Below, in pieces: positions 1 to 11,893 of a DNA stretch of 64,000 nucleotides. The notes under the pieces are model-generated. The model was given only the letters and a program-made list of their open reading frames with translations, was not told where the DNA came from and did not search any database. This DNA comes from Cellulomonas triticagri (GTDB lineage: Bacteria; Actinomycetota; Actinomycetes; Actinomycetales; Cellulomonadaceae): NCBI RefSeq assembly GCF_003696205.1, contig NZ_RFFI01000001.1:1-64000 (forward strand), read 5' to 3'. The position numbers and the translations under genes were made by a program. How positions within the stretch are numbered: position 1 is the first letter of the stretch; each line of letters opens with the position of its first letter.

Positions 1-972
1 CTGCTCCGCGAGCAGGGCCGCGCGCCGCTGCACGAGGCGCTGCCGGGCCTCGGCCGCCTCCGCCGCGGCGGCCGCGGCCTGCGCGTGCTCGACCGCCCGG
101 GTCGCGACGGCCCTGGCCTCCTCGGTGCGGGCGCGCAGCGCGGCGAGGCGGTCCTCGACCACGGTGGTGATGGCCGCCGGGTCGTCGGCGGAGACCTCCC
201 GCAGCGCGGCGGCGGTCTCGTCGTCGGCGCCCGACGCCCCCGCGAACCGCGCGGCGGTCTGCTGGAGCACGGCGCGGGAGTCGGTGACGGCGCGCTGCGC
301 CTCGCGTCGGAGCTCGTCCAGGCGCTGCTGCACGCGCTCGTAGACCTCGGTGCCGAAGATCCGCTGCAGCAGCCCGCGCCGCTGCTCGGGGTCGGCGCGC
401 AGGAACGCCGCGAACTCGCCCTGCGGCAGCACCATGGTCTGCACGAACTGGGCGCGGTCCAGCCCGACGACGCGCGTGAGCTCGGCGCCCGCCTCGTCCA
501 GGCGGGTGGACAGCAGCTCGCCGCCCGGGACGGCGGCCTCGGCGATCCGACCGTCGGGCGTGAGCAGGGCGTCGTCCGGTCCGGCGTCGGAGACCGCCTC
601 GGGCGCGGACGTGAGCCGCCAGAGCTGCACGGTGGCCTGCTGCCGCGCCCGGCCGGTCCCGCGCTTCTTGGCGCGCTCGTACGCAGGGGTGCGCCGCACC
701 CGGTAGACGCCGGACCCGGTCTCGAAGACGAGCTCCACGACCGTCTCGGTGTCGTCCGGCGCGAACGCCGAGCGCAGCCGGTCCTCGCTGGCCGACGCGG
801 ACGCGACCTTGCCGTAGAGCGCGAACACGACGGCGTCGATGACGGTGGACTTGCCCGCGCCGGTCGGCCCCTCCAGCAGGAACAGCCCACCGGCGGACAG
901 CGCCGCGAAGTCGACGGTGTGCCGTCCGGCGAACGGGCCGACGGCCTGGAGCGTGAGGGAGTGCAGCCGCAT
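1..972 (-). CDS. sbcC: Exonuclease SbcC, N-terminal part (cut by window edge)
   Basis: This is the ATPase subunit of the SbcCD (Rad50/Mre11-like) nuclease, which opens hairpins and processes DNA ends. The first 324 codons are visible and no stop occurs before the window edge. The P-loop GPTGAGKST lies at residues 35-43. Near residue 185 is the family signature LPQGEFAAFLRADPEQRR, the Q-loop region of SbcC/Rad50. An Ala/Arg/Glu-rich coiled coil begins after about residue 240 and runs off the edge. The ATG overlaps the sbcD stop by one base (TGATG), so the two genes are translationally coupled, as expected for a complex with fixed stoichiometry. The family is usually around 1000 residues, so about two thirds is missing here. 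Confidence 0.93.
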   Translation of the reverse strand, partial: MRLHSLTLQAVGPFAGRHTVDFAALSAGGLFLLEGPTGAGKSTVIDAVVFALYGKVASASASEDRLRSAFAPDDTETVVELVFETGSGVYRVRRTPAYERAKKRGTGRARQQATVQLWRLTSAPEAVSDAGPDDALLTPDGRIAEAAVPGGELLSTRLDEAGAELTRVVGLDRAQFVQTMVLPQGEFAAFLRADPEQRRGLLQRIFGTEVYERVQQRLDELRREAQRAVTDSRAVLQQTAARFAGASGADDETAAALREVSADDPAAITTVVEDRLAALRARTEEARAVATRAVEHAQAAAAAAEAAEARQRLVQRRAALLAEQ

Positions 973-2165
973 CAGGCGCTCCGCTCCGCGGCGACGACGT
1001 GCTCGTAGGCGCGCCGCAGCACGGCGGCCTCGGCGTCGGTCGGACGGGTGCCGCTGACGTGCGCGACGAACTCGGCCGCGACCTCCAGCGGGTCCCGGGC
1101 GGCGGTGACCTCGGCGGCGCGCGGTCCACCCTCGCGGACCGGCGGCTGGTGCTGCACGACGAGGGCGTGGGGGAACCGGCCCCGCACCCGCCGGTACAGG
1201 TCGGTCGGGCGGTGCGCGTCGGTGACGGTGACGCGCACCCAGTCCTCGACGTGCGGCTCGCCCGCGGGTCCGAGCAGGTCCTCCAGCGGTCCGGTGAGGT
1301 CGGTGAGCCGGCGTGGCACGGGCGTGGGCAGCAGCCGCACGGTGGCCGGGCCGTCGGAGCCGAGGTCGACCAGGGCGGTGGACTTGGTGTGCCGGGCCTC
1401 GGAGAACGAGTACGCGAGCGGCGACCCCGAGTAGCGCAGGACGGTGGGGCCGTCGGCGTCCCCGACGCGCTGCGGCCCGTGCAGGTGCCCGAGGGCGACG
1501 TAGTCGACGCCGTCGAACACGGCGGCCCGGGCGTGGTCGACCCCGCCGACCCGGATGTCCCGCTCGGACTCGCTGGCGGCGCCGCCGACGACGAAGGCGT
1601 GAGCCAGGACGGCGGAGCGCGGAGCGGGACGCCCGGCGGCGCTCGCCGCGGCCGTCCGGGCGGCGAGGTCGGCGCGGACCCGGTCCATGGCCGCGCCGAG
1701 CACGGCGGCGTGCGAGCGGGCGAGCGGCGCGCCCTCCGTGCCGAGGGCGCGGCGCGCGGCGTCGGGGTCGAGGTACGGCAGCCCGTAGACCAGCACGTCC
1801 GCTCCCCCGTCGGCGGCGGGCAGGACGACGGGCCGGTCCAGGTCCTCGACGCGGGCGAGCACCCGCACCCGGTCCTGCATGACCGAGGCGCCGAAGCCGA
1901 GCCGGATCGCCGAGTCGTGGTTGCCGGGCGTGAGCACGACCACGGCGTGCTCGGCGAGGCGCCGCAGGGTGTCCGAGAGCTGCGCGACCGCCTCCACGGG
2001 CGGGATCGCCCGGTCGTAGACGTCGCCCGCGACGAGCACCGCGTCGACGTCCTCGGTGCGCACGACCTCGACCAGGTGGTCCAGGAACACCTGCTGGTGG
2101 CCCGTCAGGTCGACCCCGTGCAGGGTGCGGCCCAGGTGCCAGTCGGAGGTGTGCAGCAGCCGCAT
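972..2165 (-). CDS. sbcD: Exonuclease SbcD, Mre11-type nuclease subunit
   Basis: This is the metallophosphoesterase nuclease subunit of SbcCD, 397 residues. The calcineurin-like metal motifs are in order: HTSDWHLG at residues 5-12, GDVYDR near 48, GNHDS near 82, and the later GHLHGPQ. The start is the ATG giving MRLLHTSDWHLG. The frame stays open upstream, but that extension is Arg/Gly-rich, lacks family homology, and the family always begins right at this motif. sbcC follows with a one-base overlap. Length and domain order are normal for the family. Confidence 0.95.
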   Translation of the reverse strand: MRLLHTSDWHLGRTLHGVDLTGHQQVFLDHLVEVVRTEDVDAVLVAGDVYDRAIPPVEAVAQLSDTLRRLAEHAVVVLTPGNHDSAIRLGFGASVMQDRVRVLARVEDLDRPVVLPAADGGADVLVYGLPYLDPDAARRALGTEGAPLARSHAAVLGAAMDRVRADLAARTAAASAAGRPAPRSAVLAHAFVVGGAASESERDIRVGGVDHARAAVFDGVDYVALGHLHGPQRVGDADGPTVLRYSGSPLAYSFSEARHTKSTALVDLGSDGPATVRLLPTPVPRRLTDLTGPLEDLLGPAGEPHVEDWVRVTVTDAHRPTDLYRRVRGRFPHALVVQHQPPVREGGPRAAEVTAARDPLEVAAEFVAHVSGTRPTDAEAAVLRRAYEHVVAAERSA

Positions 2166-2245
2166 GCCCCGACCGTAGCCGCCACCCCCGACACCCTCCG
2201 ACCGCGACGCCCCCGCCTGGGGACGACGGATCGCAGGTGCGGTGG

Positions 2246-2596
2246 TCAGGCGATGGCGCGCTCGGGCTCGAGCGGGATCACGTCCGCCATCCCGATCAGG
2301 TCGAGCTTGTCGATCAGCTCGCGGCCCGGGTCGTGCAGGGTCATCTGCTGCCCGGTCTCCCCCGCGGCCAGGTGCAGCTGGAGCACGAAGGCCAGGCCGG
2401 AGGAGTCGATGAAGGTGAGGTCGGTCGCGTCCACGAGGATCGGCGCGGTGCTGGCGAGCGCCTGCGCCATGGAGGCGCTGGCCTCCGCCCGCAGCGCACC
2501 GTCGACCTCGCCCCGCAGCCGGACCACCGTGCGCCCGTGCGCGGTGGTGACCTCGATGCCCCCCAGGGGCGCCGGGGTGCTGTCGGTCGGGTCCAT
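2246..2596 (-). CDS. STAS-domain protein, anti-sigma factor antagonist type
   Basis: This single-domain STAS protein has 116 residues. It carries the signature DATDLTFIDSSGLAFVLQ around residues 50-67, in which the first Ser of DSSGL is the residue phosphorylated by an anti-sigma kinase in SpoIIAA/RsbV-type partner switches. The start MDPTDSTP was chosen because GAGGACGAGGA sits just upstream of that ATG. An in-frame ATG at 2689 would add 31 low-complexity residues. No kinase or sigma factor gene is adjacent, so the partner is unknown. The family assignment is secure but the pathway is not. Confidence 0.8.
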   Translation of the reverse strand: MDPTDSTPAPLGGIEVTTAHGRTVVRLRGEVDGALRAEASASMAQALASTAPILVDATDLTFIDSSGLAFVLQLHLAAGETGQQMTLHDPGRELIDKLDLIGMADVIPLEPERAIA

Positions 2597-2849
2597 CGGG
2601 TCCTCGTCCTCTCGTCCGCGCGCGGCCTGCGCCGCGTGCGGGGTGCTGGTGGTGGTGCCGGTCGGCCGCTGCTGGACCGTGGGGATCATGGACCGTCGCG
2701 CGCACGCGCGCACGCCGGGACGGTCGGTGCCGCCCTGGTGGGCGTTCCTCCGGTGGCTCACGTCCGGTCCAACGTCATGCCGCGCCGGAACGTTCCCCCG
2801 GCGCTGAACTCCTCTTGACCAGAACTTGACCGGTCGGTCGGGATCGGGG

Positions 2850-5147
<2,298 letters not shown>

Positions 5148-5243
5148 CAGGGACGCCGGCGCGGGGCCGGCGGAGTCAGGGACAGGACTCGGGGCGGTTC
5201 AGATCCACATGGCGACGACGGTATCCAGGACCCCGCGGCGCCG

Positions 5244-6050
5244 TCACGGGGTTTTCGACGCGCCCCTCGACGTCGCCGCGCCCGCGGCCCGGCGGTAGTC
5301 GCGCGGGGCGAGCCCGAGGACCTGGCGGAAGTCCGCGCTCAGGTGCGCCTGGTCGGCGTAGCCGAGCCCGGCGGCGACCGCCGCGATGGTCACCGACGGG
5401 TCCTCGCGCAGCCGCTGCGCGGCCTCCTGCAACCGGTAGCGCCGGATGACCGCGAGCGGGGCGACGCCGATGTACCGCCGCGCGAGGCGCTGCACCGCCC
5501 GCACGGTGAGCCCCAGCCGCTCGGCGGCCTGGTCGACCCGCACGACGTCCCGGTCGCCCGCGACGAGGTCCTCGAACGCGTCGGCGAGCAGCCCGCCCTC
5601 GTCCGGCGGGGCGAGGCGCTCGTTCGCCCACCCGGTCGCGACCGCCACGGCCTCGTCGTCGGCACCGGCGGCCATCGCGGCGGTCACCGTCGCGAGCAGG
5701 TCGGGCTCGTCCAGCGGCACGGACGTGTCCCGCACCGCGGCCGGGCCGCCCGGCAGCGACGTCCACGCGGCCGGGCGCAGCAGCAGGCCGACCGCCCAGC
5801 CCGACCCGGTGAGGTCGCGGTGCGACGCCCGGGTCGACGGCCCGTGCAGCCGCACGCCGCCCGGCTCGACCACGAGGTTCGACGCCGGGAACGGCAGCAC
5901 CTCCTGCCGGGACACCACGCCCGCGGGCAGGTCCCAGCGCGGCAGCCAGCACCACCGGACCAGACCGTGCAGCGACTCCGGCGCCGGGACGCGGGTGAAC
6001 GTCGGCAGCCGCTCGGGGAACAGGATGCCGCGACCGTCGGGGGCGTCCAG
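5244..6050 (-). CDS. AraC-type regulator with DUF6597-like N-terminus, probable CTG start
   Basis: This transcriptional regulator has about 268 residues. The N-terminal half (GILFPERLPTF..., VRWCWLPRWDLP) resembles the DUF6597 sensor domain. The C-terminal half is an AraC helix-turn-helix pair (VDQAAERLGLTVRAVQRL, then VTIAAVAAGLGYADQAHLSADF). No ATG, GTG or TTG exists in this frame at the right place. The CTG at 6050-6048 lies six bases after a perfect GGAGGAGG, and it gives the N-terminus expected for the family. It is divergent from the VOC gene, with 66 bp between starts, so that gene is the likely target. Function is certain at family level; the start codon is an inference. Confidence 0.85.
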   Translation of the reverse strand: MDAPDGRGILFPERLPTFTRVPAPESLHGLVRWCWLPRWDLPAGVVSRQEVLPFPASNLVVEPGGVRLHGPSTRASHRDLTGSGWAVGLLLRPAAWTSLPGGPAAVRDTSVPLDEPDLLATVTAAMAAGADDEAVAVATGWANERLAPPDEGGLLADAFEDLVAGDRDVVRVDQAAERLGLTVRAVQRLARRYIGVAPLAVIRRYRLQEAAQRLREDPSVTIAAVAAGLGYADQAHLSADFRQVLGLAPRDYRRAAGAATSRGASKTP

Positions 6051-6116
6051 GGCGGGCCTCCTCCGTCGTCGCGAATCTCCAAGCCACCGCCCGGCGCCCG
6101 TCCCTACGGTCGTGCC

Positions 6117-6620
6117 ATGGACGAGACCCTCGGCGTCACCGGCGCCCACACCACCGACGGCGTGCCGCACGGCGCGACGAGTCTGACACCCTTCCTCGCC
6201 GTGCCCGGCGCGGCGGAGGCCGTCGAGTTCTACCGGGACGTGTTCGGGGCCCGGGTGGTCGACGTGACGCGGATGGGCGGGGTCGTGGTGCACGCGGACC
6301 TCGACCTCGGGCACGGGCACCTGCAGGTCGGGGAGCCGAACCCGACGTACCACCTGGTCGCGCCGCCGGTCGGCGACGACCCCGACGCCGTCTGCTACTC
6401 GCTCGGCCTGTACTGCGCCGACGTGGACGCCGTCGTCGCGCGGGCCGTCACCGCCGGGGCCGTCGTGCGGGAACCCGCGACGACCTTCGTGTCCGGGGAC
6501 CGGTTCGCCTCGGTGCGCGACCCGTTCGGGGTGCGCTGGTCGGTGATGTCCCGGGTCGAGGACCTGTCCGAGGAGGAGAGCGCGCGCCGCGTCGCGGAGT
6601 GGGCGCAGCATCAGGCCTGA
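6117..6620 (+). CDS. VOC-family (glyoxalase/bleomycin resistance-like) protein
   Basis: This protein of 167 residues has one vicinal-oxygen-chelate fold built from two beta-alpha-beta-beta-beta modules. The motifs are SLTPFLAVPGAAEAVEFYRDVFGARV at the N-terminus and SVRDPFGVRWSVMSRVED near the C-terminus. It is of the PhnB-like type often called glyoxalase-like. The substrate cannot be read from sequence. It is divergent from the AraC-type gene at 5244-6050, a common regulator/target arrangement. hrpA follows 68 bp downstream on the same strand. Confidence 0.85.
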   Translation: MDETLGVTGAHTTDGVPHGATSLTPFLAVPGAAEAVEFYRDVFGARVVDVTRMGGVVVHADLDLGHGHLQVGEPNPTYHLVAPPVGDDPDAVCYSLGLYCADVDAVVARAVTAGAVVREPATTFVSGDRFASVRDPFGVRWSVMSRVEDLSEEESARRVAEWAQHQA

Positions 6621-6688
6621 GGCGTCGCGTCCGCCCTGCGCGAATCGAGATCGCGTCCGGGGCGCCGGTGCGGTGACAATGGACCGCC

Positions 6689-9600
6689 GTGACTGCCGCC
6701 GACCCCACCTCCCCCGCGCCCGCCCCCCGTGGTGACGACGCGACCGGGGGCGACCGCACCGGACGTCCGCGTCGTCGGCGCGGCGGCCGTGGTCGGCGTC
6801 CGGCGGGCACCCGGGAGGCTCAGGAGCCGCGCGAGCCCCAGGAGGGCGGCGCGCGAAGCGCCGGGGGTCGCGGGCACCGCGACTCCACCGCCGGCCGCGC
6901 CCGGCGCCTGGCCGTGCTCGCCGACGCCCGCAGGGCCGTCGTCCTCCCGCCGGTCGTGTACCCCGAGCAGCTGCCGGTCTCGGCGCGCCGGGCTGAGATC
7001 GCCGACGCGATCCGGGACCACCAGGTCGTCATCGTCGCGGGCGAGACGGGCTCGGGGAAGACGACCCAGCTGCCGAAGATCGCCCTGGAGCTCGGGCGGG
7101 GCCGCGACGGGCAGATCGGTCACACGCAGCCCCGGCGGATCGCGGCGCGCACCGTCGCGGAGCGCATCGCGGAGGAGCTCGGCACCACGATCGGCGCGCT
7201 CGTCGGCTACCAGGTGCGGTTCACCGACGAGTCGTCGGACCGGACGCTCGTCAAGGTCATGACGGACGGCATCCTGCTCGCGCAGATCCAGCGCGACCCG
7301 GAGCTGCGGGCGTACGACACGCTCATCATCGACGAGGCGCACGAGCGGTCGCTGAACATCGACTTCATCCTCGGGTACCTGGCGCAGCTGCTGCCCCGGC
7401 GCCCGGACCTCAAGGTCGTCATCACGTCGGCGACCATCGACTCGGCGCGGTTCGCGGCGCACTTCGCGAGCCCGGCCGACGCGGCCGACGCCGAGCACCC
7501 GGACGGCGTGCCCGCCCCCGTCGTCGAGGTCACCGGGCGCACCTACCCCGTCGAGGTCCGGTACCGCCCGCTGTCCCCGGACCGTCCCGGGCCGGGCACG
7601 GACGACACCGACGCACCCCCCGCCGCGCCCGGGCCGGACCCGCGCGCGCGACGTGCGAAGGCCGCCAAGGCCGCCCCCCAGGCCGCGCCGCCCGAGGACC
7701 GCGACCTCATGACCGCGATCTGCGAGGCCGTCGACGAGCTCGCCGCCGAGGGACCCGGCGACGTGCTGGTGTTCCTGTCCGGCGAGCGGGAGATCCGCGA
7801 CGCGGAGGAGGCCCTGCGCGGGCACCTGGGCGTGCGGGTGCAGGACCAGCGCCGCCCGGACGCCGTCGAGCTGCTGCCGCTGTACGGGCGGCTGTCCGCG
7901 GCGGAGCAGCACCGGGTGTTCCAGCAGCACAGCACCCGCCGGGTGGTCCTGGCGACCAACGTGGCGGAGACGTCGCTGACGGTGCCGGGCATCCGGTACG
8001 TCGTGGACCCCGGCACCGCGCGCATCTCGCGGTACTCCAAGGCCACGAAGGTGCAGCGGCTGCCGATCGAGCCGATCTCGCAGGCGTCCGCGAACCAGCG
8101 GTCCGGGCGGTGCGGGCGCGTCGCCGACGGCATCGCGATCCGGCTGTACTCCGAGGACGACTTCGAGTCCCGGCCGCGGTTCACCGAGCCGGAGATCCTG
8201 CGCACCTCGCTGGCGTCGGTGATCCTGCAGATGATCTCCGTGGGCGTCGCGACCGGGCCGGACGACGTCGCGTCGTTCCCGTTCGTGGACCCGCCGGACA
8301 CCCGCGCGGTGCGGGACGGCGTGCAGCTGCTCACCGAGCTCGGCGCGCTGGAGACCGGCCCGCGCGGCACCCGGCTCACCGAGACGGGGCGCGCGCTCGC
8401 GCAGCTGCCCATGGACCCGCGCCTGGCGCGGATGATCGTGGAGGGCGGGCGGCGCGGCGTCGCCCGCGAGGTCATGGTCGTCGCCGCGGCGCTGTCCATC
8501 CAGGACCCGCGCGAGCGCCCCGTCGAGCAGCGGGCGCAGGCCGACCAGCTGCACGCGCGGTTCGCGGACCCGACGTCGGACTTCCTCGCGTACCTCAACC
8601 TGTGGCAGTACGTGCGGGACGCGCAGCGCGACCTGTCCGGCTCGGCGTTCCGCCGCACGGTCAAGGGCGAGTACCTCAACTACCTGCGGCTGCGCGAGTG
8701 GCAGGACGTCGTCACCCAGCTCAAGGAGATGGCGAAGCCGCTCGGCATCACCGTGAACCCGCCGCGCAGCACCGACCGGGACCTCGCCGCCGCCGAGCGC
8801 GACCCCGCGACCGAGGGCCGCGGCGCCCTGCGGCTGGAGTGGGACGCCGACCGGATCCACGTTTCCCTGCTCGCCGGGCTGCTGTCCCAGATCGGCATGC
8901 AGGAGGCCACCGACCTGTCCGGCGGCGCCCCGGCGCGGGGCAAGGGCGGCGGCGGCCGCACCCCCGACCGGCGCGGGCGCAACGAGTACCTGGGCGCGCG
9001 CGGCGCGAAGTTCGCGATCTTCCCGGGCTCCGGGCTCGCGAAGAAGCCCCCGGCCTGGGTCATGGCCGGCGAGCTCGTGGAGACGTCCCGGCTGTGGGCG
9101 CGCGACGCCGCGCGCATCCAGCCGGAGTGGGCCGAGGACCTCGCCGCGCACCTCGTGAAGCGCTCCTACTCGGAGCCGTCCTGGTCCTCGAAGCAGGGCG
9201 CGGCGATGGCCGTCGAGCGGGTCATGCTCTACGGCGTCCCCATCGTCACCGGCCGCCGGGTGCTGTTCGCCAAGGTCGACGCCGAGCACGCCCGCGAGCT
9301 GTTCATCCGGCACGCCCTCGTCGAGGGCGACTGGACGACCCACCACGCGTTCTTCGCCGAGAACCGGCGGCTGCTGGACGAGGCCGAGGACCTGGAGGCC
9401 CGCTCCCGGCGCCGCGGCCTGGTCGTGGACGACGACGCGCTGTTCGCGTTCTACGACGAGCGCATCCCCGACGACGTCGTGTCCGCGCGGCACTTCGACC
9501 AGTGGTGGAAGGGCGCGCGCCGCGAGCAGCCCGACCTGCTGACGTTCACCCGCGAGCTGCTGGTCGCCGACGACGGCGGTGTCGACGAGTCCTCGTTCCC

Positions 9601-11158
9601 GTCGTCGTGGCCGCAGGGCGACCTGTCGCTGCCGCTGACGTACCAGTTCCAGCCCGGCACCGACGCGGACGGCGTCACCGTGCACGTCCCGCTCGTCGCG
9701 CTGGCCCGGGTCCGGCCCGAGGGCTTCGACTGGATGGTGCCCGGCCTGCGCGAGGAGCTCGCCACCGCGACCATCCGCGCCCTGCCCAAGCCGGTGCGCG
9801 TCCAGCTCGTCCCCGCTCCCGACGTCGCCCGCGACGTCGTCGGCTGGCTCGACGCGCACACCGCGTCCTGGGCCGACACCGTCCGGGCCGCCGACGCCGC
9901 GCCATCGTTCCGGGAGGCGTTCGCGTCGGCCGTGCGCGCGCTGCGCGACGTCGACGTGCCGCCCGACGCCGTCGACGCCGACCGGCTGCCGTCGCACCTG
10001 CGCATGACGTTCCGCGTCGTGGACGACCGGGGCCGCGTCGTGGACGAGGGCAAGGACCTCACCGTGCTGCAGCGACGGCTCGCCGCCCGCACCCAGGACG
10101 CCGTCAGCACGGCGGTGCGCTCGGCCGTGCGCGACGCGATGGCCGACGCCCGTCCGACGGGTGGTTCCGGCGACGGCGACGCGCCGGCGCCCCGACCCGG
10201 CGCACCCCGCCGCCCTACCGGCCCCACCGCCCTGCCCGGGTTCGACGGCGGCGACCTCACCACCTGGCCCGCCGACCTGCCTGGCGGCACCCTGCCCGAG
10301 CGCGTCGAGACCCAGGACCCCAGCGGGCTCGTCGTCCGCGGCTACCCCGCGCTGGTGGAGCACGGCCGGGGGCTCACGGCGACCGTCCGCGTCGAGGTGC
10401 TGGCCGACGCCGGCGACCAGGCCGTCCGGCACCGCGCCGGGCTGCGGCGCCTCCTCGCCCTCGACGCCGGCCTGCCCACCGGGCGGATCACCAGCCGGTG
10501 GGCAGGCACCCAGGCGCTCACCCTCGCGGCCAGCCCCTACCCCAGCACGGACGCCCTCGTCGCGGACGTGCAGCTCACGGCGGTGAACATGCTGCTCGAC
10601 GCGCACCTGGGCGACCGCCCCGCGACGACGGTCCGCACCGCCGAGACGTACGCGGCGGCGCGCGCCGCCGTGCGCGACGGGCTGGAGGACGCCGTGCACC
10701 GCCTCGTCGGGGACCTCGTCACCGTCCTCGCCGCCGCCCGCGACCTCGACGCCGCCGTCCGCGGCACCCGGTCCCTCGCCCTGCTCGGCGCCGTCCAGGA
10801 CGTCAAGCAGCAGGCCGAGGTCCTCGTGCACGACGGGTTCGTCGCCGAGGTCGGGGCGACCCGCCTCCCGCACCTCGCCCGGTACCTGCGCGCCGCCGCC
10901 TACCGGCTCGACAAGGCCGCCGACAACCCCGCCCGCGACGAGCAGCTCGCCTGGCAGGTCCGCGACCTCGAGCAGCTGCTCGGGCAGACCCGGGCGCGCG
11001 TGACCTCGCGGACGCTCGTACCCGCCGACCTCGCCGCGCTGGACGACGCCCGGTGGCTGGTCGAGGAGCTGCGGGTCAGCCTGTTCGCGCAGCAGATCGG
11101 GACGCCGGTGCCGGTGAGCGAGAAGCGGATCCGGAAGGCGCTGGCCGCGCTGGCCTGA
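6689..11158 (+). CDS. hrpA: ATP-dependent RNA helicase HrpA
   Basis: This DEAH-box RNA helicase has 1489 residues, slightly long for HrpA (about 1300). Residues 1-75 are a basic, Gly/Arg-rich low-complexity tail. Walker A GETGSGKTTQ is at about 118-127, the DEAH box (IIDEAHERSLN) near 214, SAT (VITSATIDSARF) near 250, and motif VI (QRSGRCGRV) near 475. A Pro/Ala-rich insertion (about residues 295-335) sits between the RecA lobes. The C-terminal part matches the oligonucleotide-binding and DUF3418 regions of bacterial HrpA. The GTG start gives MTAADPTSP. The E. coli enzyme acts on mRNA and ribosome quality control; that role is assumed here. Confidence 0.95.
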   Translation: MTAADPTSPAPAPRGDDATGGDRTGRPRRRRGGRGRRPAGTREAQEPREPQEGGARSAGGRGHRDSTAGRARRLAVLADARRAVVLPPVVYPEQLPVSARRAEIADAIRDHQVVIVAGETGSGKTTQLPKIALELGRGRDGQIGHTQPRRIAARTVAERIAEELGTTIGALVGYQVRFTDESSDRTLVKVMTDGILLAQIQRDPELRAYDTLIIDEAHERSLNIDFILGYLAQLLPRRPDLKVVITSATIDSARFAAHFASPADAADAEHPDGVPAPVVEVTGRTYPVEVRYRPLSPDRPGPGTDDTDAPPAAPGPDPRARRAKAAKAAPQAAPPEDRDLMTAICEAVDELAAEGPGDVLVFLSGEREIRDAEEALRGHLGVRVQDQRRPDAVELLPLYGRLSAAEQHRVFQQHSTRRVVLATNVAETSLTVPGIRYVVDPGTARISRYSKATKVQRLPIEPISQASANQRSGRCGRVADGIAIRLYSEDDFESRPRFTEPEILRTSLASVILQMISVGVATGPDDVASFPFVDPPDTRAVRDGVQLLTELGALETGPRGTRLTETGRALAQLPMDPRLARMIVEGGRRGVAREVMVVAAALSIQDPRERPVEQRAQADQLHARFADPTSDFLAYLNLWQYVRDAQRDLSGSAFRRTVKGEYLNYLRLREWQDVVTQLKEMAKPLGITVNPPRSTDRDLAAAERDPATEGRGALRLEWDADRIHVSLLAGLLSQIGMQEATDLSGGAPARGKGGGGRTPDRRGRNEYLGARGAKFAIFPGSGLAKKPPAWVMAGELVETSRLWARDAARIQPEWAEDLAAHLVKRSYSEPSWSSKQGAAMAVERVMLYGVPIVTGRRVLFAKVDAEHARELFIRHALVEGDWTTHHAFFAENRRLLDEAEDLEARSRRRGLVVDDDALFAFYDERIPDDVVSARHFDQWWKGARREQPDLLTFTRELLVADDGGVDESSFPSSWPQGDLSLPLTYQFQPGTDADGVTVHVPLVALARVRPEGFDWMVPGLREELATATIRALPKPVRVQLVPAPDVARDVVGWLDAHTASWADTVRAADAAPSFREAFASAVRALRDVDVPPDAVDADRLPSHLRMTFRVVDDRGRVVDEGKDLTVLQRRLAARTQDAVSTAVRSAVRDAMADARPTGGSGDGDAPAPRPGAPRRPTGPTALPGFDGGDLTTWPADLPGGTLPERVETQDPSGLVVRGYPALVEHGRGLTATVRVEVLADAGDQAVRHRAGLRRLLALDAGLPTGRITSRWAGTQALTLAASPYPSTDALVADVQLTAVNMLLDAHLGDRPATTVRTAETYAAARAAVRDGLEDAVHRLVGDLVTVLAAARDLDAAVRGTRSLALLGAVQDVKQQAEVLVHDGFVAEVGATRLPHLARYLRAAAYRLDKAADNPARDEQLAWQVRDLEQLLGQTRARVTSRTLVPADLAALDDARWLVEELRVSLFAQQIGTPVPVSEKRIRKALAALA

Positions 11159-11228
11159 GGGGTCGGAGAACCGGAACCCGAGGACGCGTAGGTGGTGCTG
11201 GGCGGCGGTAGGCTCACCCCATGACTCA

Positions 11229-11254
11229 CCCGGTCCCTCGTGGGCCGGGTTTTT
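11229..11254 (+). terminator. Rho-independent terminator after hrpA
   Basis: The stem CCCGG-t-CCC pairs with GGG-CCGGG around the loop TCGT and is followed directly by TTTTT. It lies 70 bases after the hrpA stop. The T-run lies on the plus strand, so it mainly serves hrpA. Confidence 0.85.
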
Positions 11255-11276
11255 CTCTGCCACCAGGGGCCACGGC

Positions 11277-11882
11277 TCACCGCACGGCCGCGAGCGCCAC
11301 CCCCCGCGCCAGCAGCGCCACGGTGGCGTGCGCGGCGTCGTCGTCCCGGGTCGCGAGCCACGCGGACGTGACCCCGGTGGACGCGGCGACGAGCGCCTCG
11401 GCGACGACGCGGGGCTCCGCGAGCGCGGCGTCGGCGCTCCCGGCCCACCCGCGCACCATCTGCTCGGCCTGCTCCACGTACCCCTGGTGCTCGCGCGCGG
11501 CGACGTGCGCAAGGTCCGGCGTGCGGGCGGCGACGTCGACGAGCTCGGCGGTGAGCAGGTGGTACTCGGGGTCGGACCGGACGCGGTCGAGGATGGCGCG
11601 CAGCGCCCCGGCGATGCCGGACTCCAGGTCGTCGGCCTGGGCGACGGCCTCCCACGCCTTCCCCAGCGAGGCGTCGAGCTCGCGCTCCAGGAGGGCGGCG
11701 AACAGCTCGTCCTTGGACCGGAAGCAGTAGTGGAACGCCCCCTGCGGCAGCCCGGCCCGCTCGGCGACGGCCCGGGTGGTCGCGGCGGCGACGCCACCGG
11801 CGCGCATGACCTCGACCGCGGCGTCGAGCAGCTGCTCGCGTCGTTCCGCGGCGGGGCGGTGCTCCCGGGTCGTGCGTACCAC
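11277..11882 (-). CDS. TetR/AcrR-family transcriptional regulator
   Basis: This protein has 201 residues. The N-terminal HTH is at residues about 12-60 (RREQLLDAAVEVMRAGG, TTRAVAERAGLPQGAFHYCFRSKDELF), followed by a helical ligand-binding domain of no recognisable subfamily. The start is the GTG at 11882, which has GAGGAGG six bases upstream; the open frame further upstream overlaps the GNAT gene and lacks a ribosome-binding site. It lies 11 bases downstream of the GNAT stop, so the two form an operon. The direct repeat at 12595-12620 upstream of that operon is a candidate binding site. Confidence 0.88.
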   Translation of the reverse strand: MVRTTREHRPAAERREQLLDAAVEVMRAGGVAAATTRAVAERAGLPQGAFHYCFRSKDELFAALLERELDASLGKAWEAVAQADDLESGIAGALRAILDRVRSDPEYHLLTAELVDVAARTPDLAHVAAREHQGYVEQAEQMVRGWAGSADAALAEPRVVAEALVAASTGVTSAWLATRDDDAAHATVALLARGVALAAVR

Positions 11883-11893
11883 CGGTGGCCTCC

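Noticed and set aside
5176..6087. Alternative 303-codon frame in the AraC region starting with GTG at 6087
   Set aside because: Its translation is Arg/Ala/Pro-rich without motifs; the AraC HTH pair is in another frame.
6611..11797. A 1728-codon open frame antisense to hrpA
   Set aside because: High-GC genes leave long stop-free antisense frames; this one is Arg/Gly/Val-rich, matches no family and lies opposite a complete helicase.
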